From Bimastos eiseni (taxonomy: Eukaryota; Annelida; Clitellata; Crassiclitellata; Lumbricidae): a stretch of 64,000 bases of DNA. The DNA lies in NCBI GenBank assembly GCA_959347315.1, contig OY365809.1, positions 40,819,513 to 40,883,512 on the forward strand. The letters run 5' to 3'. A program made the translations under genes and the position numbers. The notes beneath the pieces are model-generated. The model saw only the letters and a list, made by a program, of their open reading frames with translations. It did not search any database and was not told the origin of the DNA. Below, piece by piece: positions 45,481 through 55,016 of this stretch (within the stretch, counting starts at the first letter, position 1; each line of letters starts with the position of its first letter).

Positions 45481-46046
45481 CTATCCAGAGATTTACTTTC
45501 TGATAAAAATCAAGAATCGGGAACAAAACTGTGAACCGTTACGCTCTCAAACAGATAGGCGCACTGTTCAAGGCTTATTCTACAATGTCGCTGACAGGCT
45601 CAGATACCTAGACGCAGCCACGTAATGCCCCAGCAGGCTCCTGTTGGGGTAAGTGACGGTCACCCACGCTTTCATTGCGGCCTTCAGATTCTGGCAAGCG
45701 CAGAGAGCAATGCGTGGGCCCTAATGAATCTCGTCGCAAGATTAAGTCAGATTGCATCATCTCTTGATGAAGCATCTATAATAAGCCATATTCATCACCT
45801 GGATAACCATTATCTTCAGTCCGCTGCATACAAACGGCGATAATTGGTGTCCGCACGTTATGGAAACGACTGGTGGATGTTGGCTTCATTGTTGAGTGTC
45901 AAGCAAGTTTGACAGAATAATCACTCTAACTGTACGTGGTTAATTGCCTCAAACTCACGAGCGAAATAAGTAAGCCTATTCTGATCTCGCAAATTGAGGT
46001 TAATTTGGATTTGTAAGCACTTAGTTTTGGTACTTGATTGATCAAT
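45481..46046 (+). promoter_or_regulatory. 5' flank of B1 with predicted splice donor
   Basis: Shared with 49147-49751 before the second B gene. Both contain a near-consensus donor, TTGGG|GTAAGTGACGG (intron from 45649), suggesting a non-coding first exon as in subfamily A, although the sequence is unrelated to the A cassette. The acceptor is uncertain: ACTTAG at 46019-46024 is the nearest common candidate and has a poor pyrimidine tract. Confidence 0.4.
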
Positions 46047-47879
46047 ATGGATGGCTCAAAGTGCGCATCGATGACGAAAGTGGGTTGCAAAAACTTACAG
46101 TTATCATCAAAATCATCACTTAAACTGAACATGTGGCTAAAGGCAATCATGAAAGACGACCAGATTAAGATTTCACAGATTCTGGCCGCAGCGACCAAAC
46201 ATGAGAGGGACATTCTTCTTCACGAATCTCTGGTTGTTTCGGAAGTAGAATTTGCAAACATTCCTACTCACAAGGCCAAATTTACACGTCCATTCACATT
46301 GGCCGCTGTCTACGGATCTCACAAGGTATGTGACGTCATGATATGCAATGACGTTGACGTTTGTTTTCTTGAGTCCGGATCATACAACGTCATCCACTGT
46401 TTGATCTGTGTTGCGTTCTATCAGCCACATAATGAAGAAGCCGTTGTCTACACATTCCACAGGCTGTGTCGAATGCTTCCTAAGGACGTCATACATAAGT
46501 TGTTGCACATGGAAGAATCAAATGGACTTCGTCCACTCGAGTTTGCCGCTCATCTCGGAACTCTTCAAATGATGTCGTCCATTTTTGAAACTCCAGATAT
46601 GTACATCACAAGGGAAGACGTTGTTGGAGTTTCAATCTATCAGTGGTATGACATTACCGATTACGAATTAGTCGGCGTACCAGGAAGTCGCTTTTCGGTT
46701 TCTCCAATGAGATTGCTTGCTATGATTGATAAGCGAAACTTAGAACGGCCCGACGTTCGTAAGATGATGCTTGAAGGTGTGATGGCAGACTGGATACAGC
46801 GATCAATTCGTTCAAGGAAATTTATGATAATTTTCTATTCTTTGTTTCGTATCTTCTACTTTTCGCTTCTATTTATTTACGAAATGGATTCAAAGTGGCT
46901 GGTTGATATGGGGAAGATAGCAGAAGGCGAATTTCAAGGTGCAGGGAACGACACAATAAATACGCATAAGGTATACTGCAGATCTGCTCTTGGCATATCA
47001 CTTAACGCACAACTGAGAATCATATTTGAAGTATTGCTAAGCTCTATTGCTCTGCTCAATATGATATACGAAATCTGGATATTCTACGTCGATATTTACG
47101 ATCAAAGGATTGGAAAATTTCCTTACGTGGATTTAGACGGTAAGAAGGTCATGATCATGGATAGCTGTGACTTCTTAACAAGGGCTACTATTAACATAGG
47201 AATAGCAATATTAACAATCGGCGAAATAGTGCTTCTTCGTACAACAACTGAACAAGGTTATTCTACTACTATTCTCAGTGCGATGCGCACAGTCTCATTC
47301 ATCTTTGTCCAGGTCTCAATGATTTTCTTTCTTCAGACGTTTCCAGGAATCGGATATGTGCTTATATCATTGAGACAAATGAATTGGACATTTATTCTTT
47401 GCATTGCCGTCACGGTTATATTTGTATTGACGTTTTCCCATTTCGAGATAGCATTCTTTAACGCCAACAGTAACGAAGGATGTGTTGGTGATTTCTCGTC
47501 CTACTTCGCTGCAGGAGCAAGTCTGCTGTCAACAATTCTGAACACATTTGACTACAGGTCGTACGACGTAATGAACGCTGTTGTGCTATATTTCTCCCAT
47601 GCATGTTACGTACTCATCGTTGGAATTCTGATGTATAATCTGCTCATAGCGATTTTCTCTGACACAATCTCGAGGGTGCATGAACGGCGTACTATGGAAG
47701 TAACCCTGTGCCAGTTGATGACTTATAAATACCTGGAGCGAAAGATCTCGCAGATTTCGTGCTTCCGAACACTGTATCGTCGACTGATGCTATCACAATT
47801 GAAGCAGAAATATGTTAGCGAAAATGGAAGATATTTTCTTGTTTGCGTAAGGAATGGAAATGCGCTAATAAGACAGTGA
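46047..47879 (+). CDS. TRP-like ion channel, subfamily B, gene B1
   Basis: 610 residues in one exon from the ATG at 46047 (MDGSKCASM); the frame is open slightly further upstream but without an ATG. Same fold plan as subfamily A, with low sequence identity: ankyrin-like segments around 30-50, 80-110 and 160-180 (NGLRPLEFAAHLGTLQMM), linker DVVGVSIYQWYDITDY, membrane segments near 258-279, 322-347, 381-398, 408-430, 447-471 and 510-538, a pore-like loop at 481-505, then NLLIAIFSDTISRVHE. The post-S6 part (CQLMTYKYLERKIS) recalls TRPA/TRPM tails more than subfamily A does. Shared with A are the conserved Cys in the S1-S2 loop and the C-terminal element (ENGRYFLVCVRNG, compare ADRIYLIARVSA). Confidence 0.85.
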   Translation: MDGSKCASMTKVGCKNLQLSSKSSLKLNMWLKAIMKDDQIKISQILAAATKHERDILLHESLVVSEVEFANIPTHKAKFTRPFTLAAVYGSHKVCDVMICNDVDVCFLESGSYNVIHCLICVAFYQPHNEEAVVYTFHRLCRMLPKDVIHKLLHMEESNGLRPLEFAAHLGTLQMMSSIFETPDMYITREDVVGVSIYQWYDITDYELVGVPGSRFSVSPMRLLAMIDKRNLERPDVRKMMLEGVMADWIQRSIRSRKFMIIFYSLFRIFYFSLLFIYEMDSKWLVDMGKIAEGEFQGAGNDTINTHKVYCRSALGISLNAQLRIIFEVLLSSIALLNMIYEIWIFYVDIYDQRIGKFPYVDLDGKKVMIMDSCDFLTRATINIGIAILTIGEIVLLRTTTEQGYSTTILSAMRTVSFIFVQVSMIFFLQTFPGIGYVLISLRQMNWTFILCIAVTVIFVLTFSHFEIAFFNANSNEGCVGDFSSYFAAGASLLSTILNTFDYRSYDVMNAVVLYFSHACYVLIVGILMYNLLIAIFSDTISRVHERRTMEVTLCQLMTYKYLERKISQISCFRTLYRRLMLSQLKQKYVSENGRYFLVCVRNGNALIRQ

Positions 47880-48351
47880 GCATAGCTGATATCTGCTTTT
47901 TGAAGACATTAGTCTATATATATATGTGTGTATATAGATATATCGACTAGCAGGTTGATTGATGATTGTCGGGAACATCAAAACAGAAGGACAAAATAAA
48001 CTAAACAAATTAAAGAACTACCCGTACAATAAAGTGATGTCAAGAGTAACTGGATTATGCCAATGGACGCTCATTGTGTTGAGTTATAGGGGAACTGTGT
48101 AATGTGCTCGTTAATTACTCCAGTTACTCGCTTTTTACTGTTACTGTTAGTTACTGTTACTCGTAGTTATTGTCGTCTATTTTCGGCAATATAAAGTCAT
48201 GCGAGCAGGAACAATGACCGTACCATCGTTGGAAGCAGATGCGCTCAATTTCACGATCTGGACCAGACTATAGTCTGCATCGTCCGCCTTCTCTGGGACG
48301 AACCACATAGCCCGTCGTGGCTCATCCTCGATGCTGCTTTGTTATTCTAAA
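47880..48351 (+). other. B1 3' flank
   Basis: TA-rich microsatellite near 47914-47943, no gene. Sequence from about 48190 (GGAACAATGACCG..., CTTCTCTGGGACGAA) aligns with 51733-51880 after B2, so this belongs to the duplicated unit. Confidence 0.55.
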
Positions 48352-49097
48352 ACTGTGATGAAACAGTGGTGGAGGTTGAGAAATGGAGGATAAAATGAGA
48401 CTTTAGGGCATTTTTCTTCCCTATTGTTGAAATTGTTCCCACTCCAATCAATTATCAATGTATGCATATTACTCACATGTTCTGTTGGATCAATAAAAAC
48501 ATATCGAACTGAATTTAATAATAATTGTGGCGATGGTGGTTGTGTGTAGGCAATGCCAACCCAAGTACGCGAATACTAAGGTAATACAGCCACTTTAAAC
48601 TAGGATTAGCACATAATTGGAAACCCCGGGAGACGAGTATGAGACCCATAAGTACCGTTCTGACCTCCAGACAGAGTTATGTCACGCAGGTCAACGCAAG
48701 CTCAGGCGTAGGAGACAGAGGTGCATTCGCCCTCTCTCCCGTTAAATATTCTGTGAATCGCGCAATTAGGAAGTAAAAGAAGGGCGATATATATATATAT
48801 ATATATATATATTTCTTCCTATATATCTATATATATCACTAAGTGGAAGGACTGGAGTTCATCTTACGGGGGAATGCTGTAATCCAATTTGGTTCTTAAG
48901 TTCTGCACGCCATGGTGTCATCCATTGCTCTATGGAGTCTATCTCCCTTCCGATGTCGATGACGATGAGTATGATGATAATGAAACTGAGTGGACGGAAA
49001 ATACAGTAAATTAAAAGGCCAAATATTTTTTAAAGTAACACATTTTGTCAAATGAAAAGTAATACTTTTCCGCTCCTCTCTGCCGTTATATTCACAC
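48352..49097. repeat. Duplicated copy of NELL last-intron sequence
   Basis: Aligns with 55052-55700, which lies inside the last intron of the NELL-like gene: ATGAAACA(G/A)TGGTGGAGGTT at the left, GGAGTCTATCTCCCTTCCGA and GAGTATGATGATAATGAAAC at the right. A TA-rich tract occupies the middle of both (48786-48833; 55354-55395). No NELL exon is present in this copy. Confidence 0.7.
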
Positions 49098-49146
49098 AAC
49101 CACTGTCTGCTTCAATAGTTTCCAAGCAATTTAAAGTCCGGCGGGT

Positions 49147-49751
49147 CTAGCCAGAGATTTGATCTATGATTAATTGAACCGTACGCTCTCAAACAGATAT
49201 GGGAACTGTTCAGAGCCTACTCTACAGACAAATGTAGCTAACTGTGCCAGCCAGATACCTAGACGCAGCCACATTCATCGTGCAGTAGTAGGCCCACATT
49301 GGGGTAAGTGACGGCCACCTACGCCTCCATTGTGGTCGTTGAAGACCCGATACTAGCAAGCGCTGTGAGATATGCGTCGCCCCTCGTGAATAATCGAAAG
49401 ATTTAGTCAGATTGCGTCATCTCTAGATTAATTGAACCGTACACTCTCAAACAGATATGGGAACTGTTCATAGCATCTATGATATTCATCATCATCATCT
49501 GGAGAGTAGTTTTTTCAGTCCGCTGCATACAAACGGCGATAATTAATTAGTGTTCGCACACGTTATGGAAACAACTGGTGGATGTTGGCTTCATTGTTGA
49601 GTGTCAAGCAAGTTTGGAATAATCGTCAGTCTAGGAGGGATATAAAATTATGGTTTATTGCTTTGAATTGACGCGCTTAATAAGTTTAAACGACTCGGTA
49701 ATTGAGATTAATTTGGATTCATATTCGTAAACACTTAGCGTGGTTACTTGA
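49147..49751 (+). promoter_or_regulatory. 5' flank of B2 with predicted splice donor
   Basis: Duplicate of 45481-46046, with donor ATTGGG|GTAAGTGACGG (intron from 49314). A stretch of about 50 bp (49168-49220) is repeated at 49428-49480, so this copy gained an internal duplication. The candidate acceptor is ACACTTAG at 49738. Flank identity to the first copy is clearly lower than coding identity. Confidence 0.4.
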
Positions 49752-51593
49752 ATGATCAAAATGGATGATTCAAAGTGCGCATCGATGACGAAAGTGGGTT
49801 GCAAAAACTTACAGTTATCATCAAAATCATCACTTAAACTGAACATGTGGCTAAAGGCAATCATGAAAGACGACCAGATTAAGATTTCACAGATTCTGGC
49901 CGCAGCGACCAAACATGAGAGGGACATTCTTCTTCACGAATCTCTGGTTGTTTCGGAAGTAGAATTTGCAAACATTCCTACTCACAAGGCCAAATTTACA
50001 CGTCCATTCACATTGGCCGCTGTCTACGGATCTCACAAGGTATGTGACGTCATGATATGCAATGACGTTGACGTTTGTTTTCTTGAGTCCGGATCATACA
50101 ACGTCATCCACTGTTTGATCTGTGTTGCGTTCTATCAGCCACATAATGAAGAAGCCGTTGTCTACACATTCCACAGGCTGTGTCGAATGCTTCCTAAGGA
50201 CGTCATACATAAGTTGTTGCACATGGAAGAATCAAATGGACTTCGTCCACTCGAGTTTGCCGCTCATCTCGGAACTCTTCAAATGATGTCGTCCATTTTT
50301 GAAACTCCAGATATGTACATCACAAGGGAAGACGTTGTTGGAGTTTCAATCTATCAGTGGTATGACATTACCGATTACGAATTAGTCGGCGTAATAGGAA
50401 GTCGCTACTCGGTATCACCAATACGATTCCTTGCATTGATTGATACAAGAAACTTAGAACGGCCCGACGTTCGTAAGATGATGCTTGAAGGTGTGATGGC
50501 AGACTGGATACAGCGATCAATTCGTTCAAGGAAATTTATGATAATTTTCTATTCTTTGTTTCGTATCTTCTACTTTTCGCTTCTATTTATTTACGAAATG
50601 GATTCAAAGTGGCTGGTTGATATGGGGAAGATAGCAGAAGGCGAATTTCAAGGTGCAGGGAACGACACAATAAATACGCATAAGGTATACTGCAGATCTG
50701 CTCTTGGCATATCACTTAACGCACAACTGAGAATCATATTTGAAGTATTGCTAAGCTCTATTGCTCTGCTCAATATGATATACGAAATCTGGGTTTACTA
50801 CGTGGATATATACGGTCAGCAGATGGGAAAATTTCCTTACGTGGACTTAACCGGTAAGAAGGTCATGATCATGAATAGATTTGACTTCTCAATAAGGGCC
50901 ATTGCTAACATGGGAATAGCAATATTAACAATCGGCGAAATAGTACTTCTTCGTACAACAACTGAACAAGGTTATTCTACTACTATTCTCAGTGCGATGC
51001 GCACAGTCTCATTCATCTTTGTCCAGGTCTCAATGATTTTCTTTCTTCAGACGTTTCCAGGAATCGGATATGTGCTTATATCATTGAGACAAATGAATTG
51101 GACATTTATTCTTTGCATTGCCGTCACGGTTATATTTGTATTGACGTTTTCCCATTTCGAGATAGTATTCTTTAACGCCAACAGTAACGAAGGATGTGTT
51201 GGTGATTTCTCGTCCTACTTCGCTGCAGGAGAAAGTCTGCTGTCATCATTTCTTAATACGTTTAACTACGCGGCCTTCGACGTATTGAACGCTTTTGTTC
51301 TCTATCTCTCCCATGCATGTTACGTACTCATCGTTGGAATTCTGATGTACAATCTTGTCATAGCGATTTTCTCTGACACAATCTCGAGGGTGCATGAACG
51401 GCGTACTATGGAGGTGACCCTGTGCCAGCTGTTGACTAATAGATACCTGGAGCGAAAGATCTCTCAGTTTCCGTTCTTTAGAACAGTGTTTCGTCGACTG
51501 ATGCCATCACGATTGAAGCAGAAATACGTATGCGAAAATGGAAGATATTTTCTTGTTTGCGCAAGGAACAGAAATGCATTATTAAGACAGTAG
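49752..51593 (+). CDS. TRP-like ion channel, subfamily B, gene B2
   Basis: 613 residues from the first ATG (MIKMDDSKC); the ATG at 49761 corresponds to the start of B1. Nearly identical to B1 over most of its length, with differences concentrated in patches: residues 214-232 (linker before S1), 348-388 (after S2 into S3), 493-520 (pore loop and S6 start), and the C-terminus from about 560. Layout and motifs as in B1 (DVVGVSIYQWYDITDY; NLVIAIFSDTISRVHE). The patchy pattern inside otherwise identical sequence points to gene conversion, or to selection on specific regions. Confidence 0.85.
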   Translation: MIKMDDSKCASMTKVGCKNLQLSSKSSLKLNMWLKAIMKDDQIKISQILAAATKHERDILLHESLVVSEVEFANIPTHKAKFTRPFTLAAVYGSHKVCDVMICNDVDVCFLESGSYNVIHCLICVAFYQPHNEEAVVYTFHRLCRMLPKDVIHKLLHMEESNGLRPLEFAAHLGTLQMMSSIFETPDMYITREDVVGVSIYQWYDITDYELVGVIGSRYSVSPIRFLALIDTRNLERPDVRKMMLEGVMADWIQRSIRSRKFMIIFYSLFRIFYFSLLFIYEMDSKWLVDMGKIAEGEFQGAGNDTINTHKVYCRSALGISLNAQLRIIFEVLLSSIALLNMIYEIWVYYVDIYGQQMGKFPYVDLTGKKVMIMNRFDFSIRAIANMGIAILTIGEIVLLRTTTEQGYSTTILSAMRTVSFIFVQVSMIFFLQTFPGIGYVLISLRQMNWTFILCIAVTVIFVLTFSHFEIVFFNANSNEGCVGDFSSYFAAGESLLSSFLNTFNYAAFDVLNAFVLYLSHACYVLIVGILMYNLVIAIFSDTISRVHERRTMEVTLCQLLTNRYLERKISQFPFFRTVFRRLMPSRLKQKYVCENGRYFLVCARNRNALLRQ

Positions 51594-53056
51594 GCCTTAG
51601 TACAGCTTTATATGTTTTTTAAACATTTGCTGTCTGAACTTATCTGTATGCGTTTATTACCCTACAGTGGAATGGCTGAATGTTGTCAAGAACAATAATT
51701 ATTAGGTTGTGCCATGAGGCACTCAGGATGTTCATTTATGTAGGAACCGTTGTTCCTGTCGTCCGTGTTTAGAAATAGACTCACTGAATAGCATGGTGTG
51801 GACCAGACGATCGTCTACAGCGTCCAGCCTCTCTGGGGCGAAATATACAGCCCATCTTGGCTCGCTGTCGATGCCATGCAGTCTTGTAAATAAAATAAAC
51901 TGTAATAGGAATACGCTGGATGAGGATCGCATGTGTGTATAGTACTGCACAGCAGCGGTGACTCTATTTAGATTTATGAGTGTTGGTGCCTTACTGATAA
52001 ACATTTTATTCTTAGTGAATTTCGAACAAATTTGAAAATTGCGATATTACTGTATCTCGTTCAGCTATAACCTCGAAGCCAATATTCCAAAAATTAGGAA
52101 CAAAGATTCTGTTTCAACAAAAGTAATGCACAGTGTCAACTTTCAAAAATGACTCACTATCATTGTCATCGTCAGTTGCTAGGCATCAATGACACGTTGC
52201 TAATTATTTCCACATCATGCACCAACACAGTAGAGTGGGATTCCATTATCAACATTACGCCAACAATGGCACCGCCCACATCACTAATCACCTAATAGAT
52301 TTATCCTCTTGCTAGTTGTTGCTGGTTTTCAGCAACAGTACAGATGCAGCGATACAGTGTCCACAGTGTAATCAATATGTATGAGTAGCCATTAGCAACT
52401 CTACCACAATGTCATGAAGTTGCGATTACCGCTCGTGAGAAAAAATCAATTGTTATTGCAGATCTAATTTCCATGGAATCAATAGCACAATGGAAAACAA
52501 ACATTAGTTTTGCTGGAAAATGTCTTGTAGCGCATCGATTATGGTTTTTTCTGGTGTGGTCATCAGGAATTGAAATGGTAATCAAGGCCATCTATGGAGC
52601 TTCGTTGGTAGCAAGCTACTTTCAAGGTCCTTGTCAGCGAATATCTAAAAAAGCAATTCTCAGGAATACGTAGAAAGTACAGTCTTAATTTTCTTATGAT
52701 TGTCGGAAGGGTTTCTTGAATAGTTGCATTAAGAGAGTTCCGGTACAATCGCCCGTTTTAGTATTGGTTCCAGGCACGAAAACATGAAAGAACTTGGATG
52801 ATAGTAGCCTCGTCGATTCGTTGAGTCAGAGTATGAGTTCCTGAAGTTTGAGCAGAAAGTCCGAGAGATGACAGATGTAACAGACTGAGGCAGATGATGC
52901 CGGGTGATTCTAAATGATAATTTAGGACGCCGAAATATCTTTGTGATTATTTTAATTTCACAGTTGTTGAGTCCATTGTTATAATTATAGATTTAGCCGA
53001 TATAAAGGTCCGAAAAGTTAACATTGAATATTAATTCGTTATTTGGTGTTCACTGT

Positions 53057-53318
53057 GTTACAACCTGCCCCAATGTTGAAAGCGGTGTTACAATTTGCCC
53101 CATGGCTTGTTACAACCAACCCCAACCCGGGGCAAGTTGTAACAGTAAAAAAATTATTTTAATTGCAAATGTTTTCATAGTTAATAGAGTTACACATCTG
53201 AAACGTTCCATAGTCATAGTGCATTTTTGATGGATTGTAATGATATATTGTTAACCGTTATTGTAGATCAAGTTCGGTGATAAAACATCTAAATGTGTAA
53301 ATTGTTACAACCAGCCCC
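53057..53318. repeat. Cluster of five GTTACAAYYNRCCCC words
   Basis: Direct copies start at 53057, 53087, 53109 and 53304; an inverted copy (GGGGCAAGTTGTAAC) spans 53129-53143 and forms a potential hairpin with the copy at 53109. The origin is not recognised; possibly transposon ends. Confidence 0.7.
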
Positions 53319-54288
53319 AGTCTCCCATATACGGGCATCTACCCAAGCATCATTGAGAACGCACTGAAAAATAGTTTTCGGTTGCGAAGTCAATTGAAAA
53401 TCGCATTAGATAGCTTTATGATCACGCAAATGCAACACCATATCCAAATATATATACCGCGTTGCGTCAAAAAGTCAGGGCCATCTGTTACGTGTCGACA
53501 AGCAGAAAGACACTGGCTTATAACGCTATAACACTCAAACGTACTGTTAGAATTAAGAAATTTAAACTACATGAGTCGCAATTTAAATTACAGCGAGGCA
53601 ATTAAACCAGTATTTATTTAATATTCAATGACTATTCATTCTAATTAGAACACGAATTACTGCAAGTCGGTTTTCGTCATTTTATTAGACAGCAGATGTT
53701 ATGCTACAGCTATTAAAACTTTATGATCCAGATTTCTAGCATTAACTTAAATATTTAGCATCTGGGCAATTTTGTTATTCCTTTAGAACATATTCTCTTA
53801 TGACTTCTACTTTGGATGGAACCATAATGCTTTTAAATAGGCATAAGACTATTTATACTGAAATCGAAAATTACAGACCCGTTACTCCGATCTGTGATCT
53901 AATTCATAGGCCTACTATATTTGAATATTTTCTTCGTAAAATAAGTCAGAAATAATTTGCCGTAGAGGATTGACAATTTTAGCTTAAGCATAGTCTGGGT
54001 CTCGTTGATGTCTGTGTAGGCCAACAATGCTTGATTAAAATGCTATACATAGAAGATTCAATTGGACCCGGTCCGCTCTAATTCGATGGAGGTTAAGAAC
54101 ACTGCAAGTTACATTACGCAAAAATATTGTATTATGTAAAACTAGCTGGGGCATCTGGTGCCCGGGTTAAGACAGGTTTTTGACCCTGCCATGGCGAGGA
54201 GGAAGACGGTGGCCGCCCCTCTACTGGGTGTCTGAGGTGCTCCTCGAGCGAACGGCGAAAGCTTCGAGTGAATAGCTGTAAAAGTGTG

Positions 54289-54560
54289 CAAATGCATAAA
54301 TGAAAGAAAAAGAAGGTGAAGGAGAACCAAGGAGAGATGGCGAGAAAAATAGAAGTTTGGACGAGTACAAGATAGGTGTGAAAGAGAGCGAGAGACGGTT
54401 GAGAGAATGAAATAAATGGACGAAAGCGAGAAAAAGGGTTGAGAGAGAACATGAAAAGATTGATGAGAACAAAAGAAAGATGAAACGAACTGGAGGTACG
54501 GAAGAGAACGGTAGAGAGAGGATGAGGGCAAAAGAGAAACGAAAGAAAAAAGTGTTAATC
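54289..54560. repeat. Polypurine tract (plus strand)
   Basis: About 270 bases are dominated by A and G (GAAAGAAAAAG, GAGAGAACATG and similar). The serine/phenylalanine-rich minus-strand frames are by-products of this bias. Confidence 0.85.
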
Positions 54561-54818
54561 ATGCGTTGCCGTAACCTGTTTTTTTAACATATATCTTAAT
54601 AATATCGATTAAATGAACATCGGGTGTTTCGAATATATACTGATCCATTGCAAAAAGTTGCACAGCGATAGTAGAGTTCACTGTATCTGCTAGACGCAAT
54701 GAAGCATGTCAACAATCCCCTTTCTGCAAGAGAAAAAGAATTGAACACCTATGTACAGTAATCTTACATATATACAGTAATAGAGGTATTTGTACTAGAA
54801 TCGCTTATTAATTTCCAG

Positions 54819-55016
54819 TTACGTTCGGATTCGCTGTCGATTATTTACTGTGGATAAATCCTCGCTTTTCCGTGAACGTGCCACTCTCCGCATGGAACGC
54901 TGGACTGGTCTGAACACGTGACCTGGCGTGTCTAAGTATGGCGGCTGTTGTATAGTGATTCGCTTTGCAGCCATCTTGCTGCAAGTTTCGTTAAAGGAAC
55001 AACACACGACTCCGTT
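54819..55016 (-). CDS. NELL-like last coding exon
   Basis: The acceptor TTCCTTTCAG precedes [15 protein letters not shown], which completes the final partial VWC begun in the previous exon (phase 0 join). The frame continues for about 50 residues of basic sequence ([11 protein letters not shown]) to the stop at 54819-54821. The tail is unusual; an unrecognised donor that would shorten it cannot be excluded. Confidence 0.7.
   Translation of the reverse strand, partial: NGVVCCSFNETCSKMAAKRITIQQPPYLDTPGHVFRPVQRSMRRVARSRKSEDLSTVNNRQRIRT

Larger units (their letters stand above)
51594..54818. other. Intergenic DNA between B2 and the NELL 3' end
   Basis: Convergent gene ends face each other here. 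51725-51900 duplicates 48190-48351. 51900-54818 is absent from the first duplicate. It holds repeats of GTTACAAYYNRCCCC (53057-53318) and a strongly purine-rich plus strand (54289-54560). No convincing gene: short frames at 52473-52673 and 53024-53230 have no recognisable domains. Confidence 0.5.

Noticed and set aside
46038..46046. Start of B1 at 46038
   Set aside because: The codon there is TTG; the first ATG is at 46047 and corresponds to the second ATG of B2.
54132..54562. Ser/Phe-rich minus-strand frames, possible membrane protein
   Set aside because: They result from the polypurine bias of the plus strand; several overlapping frames look alike.
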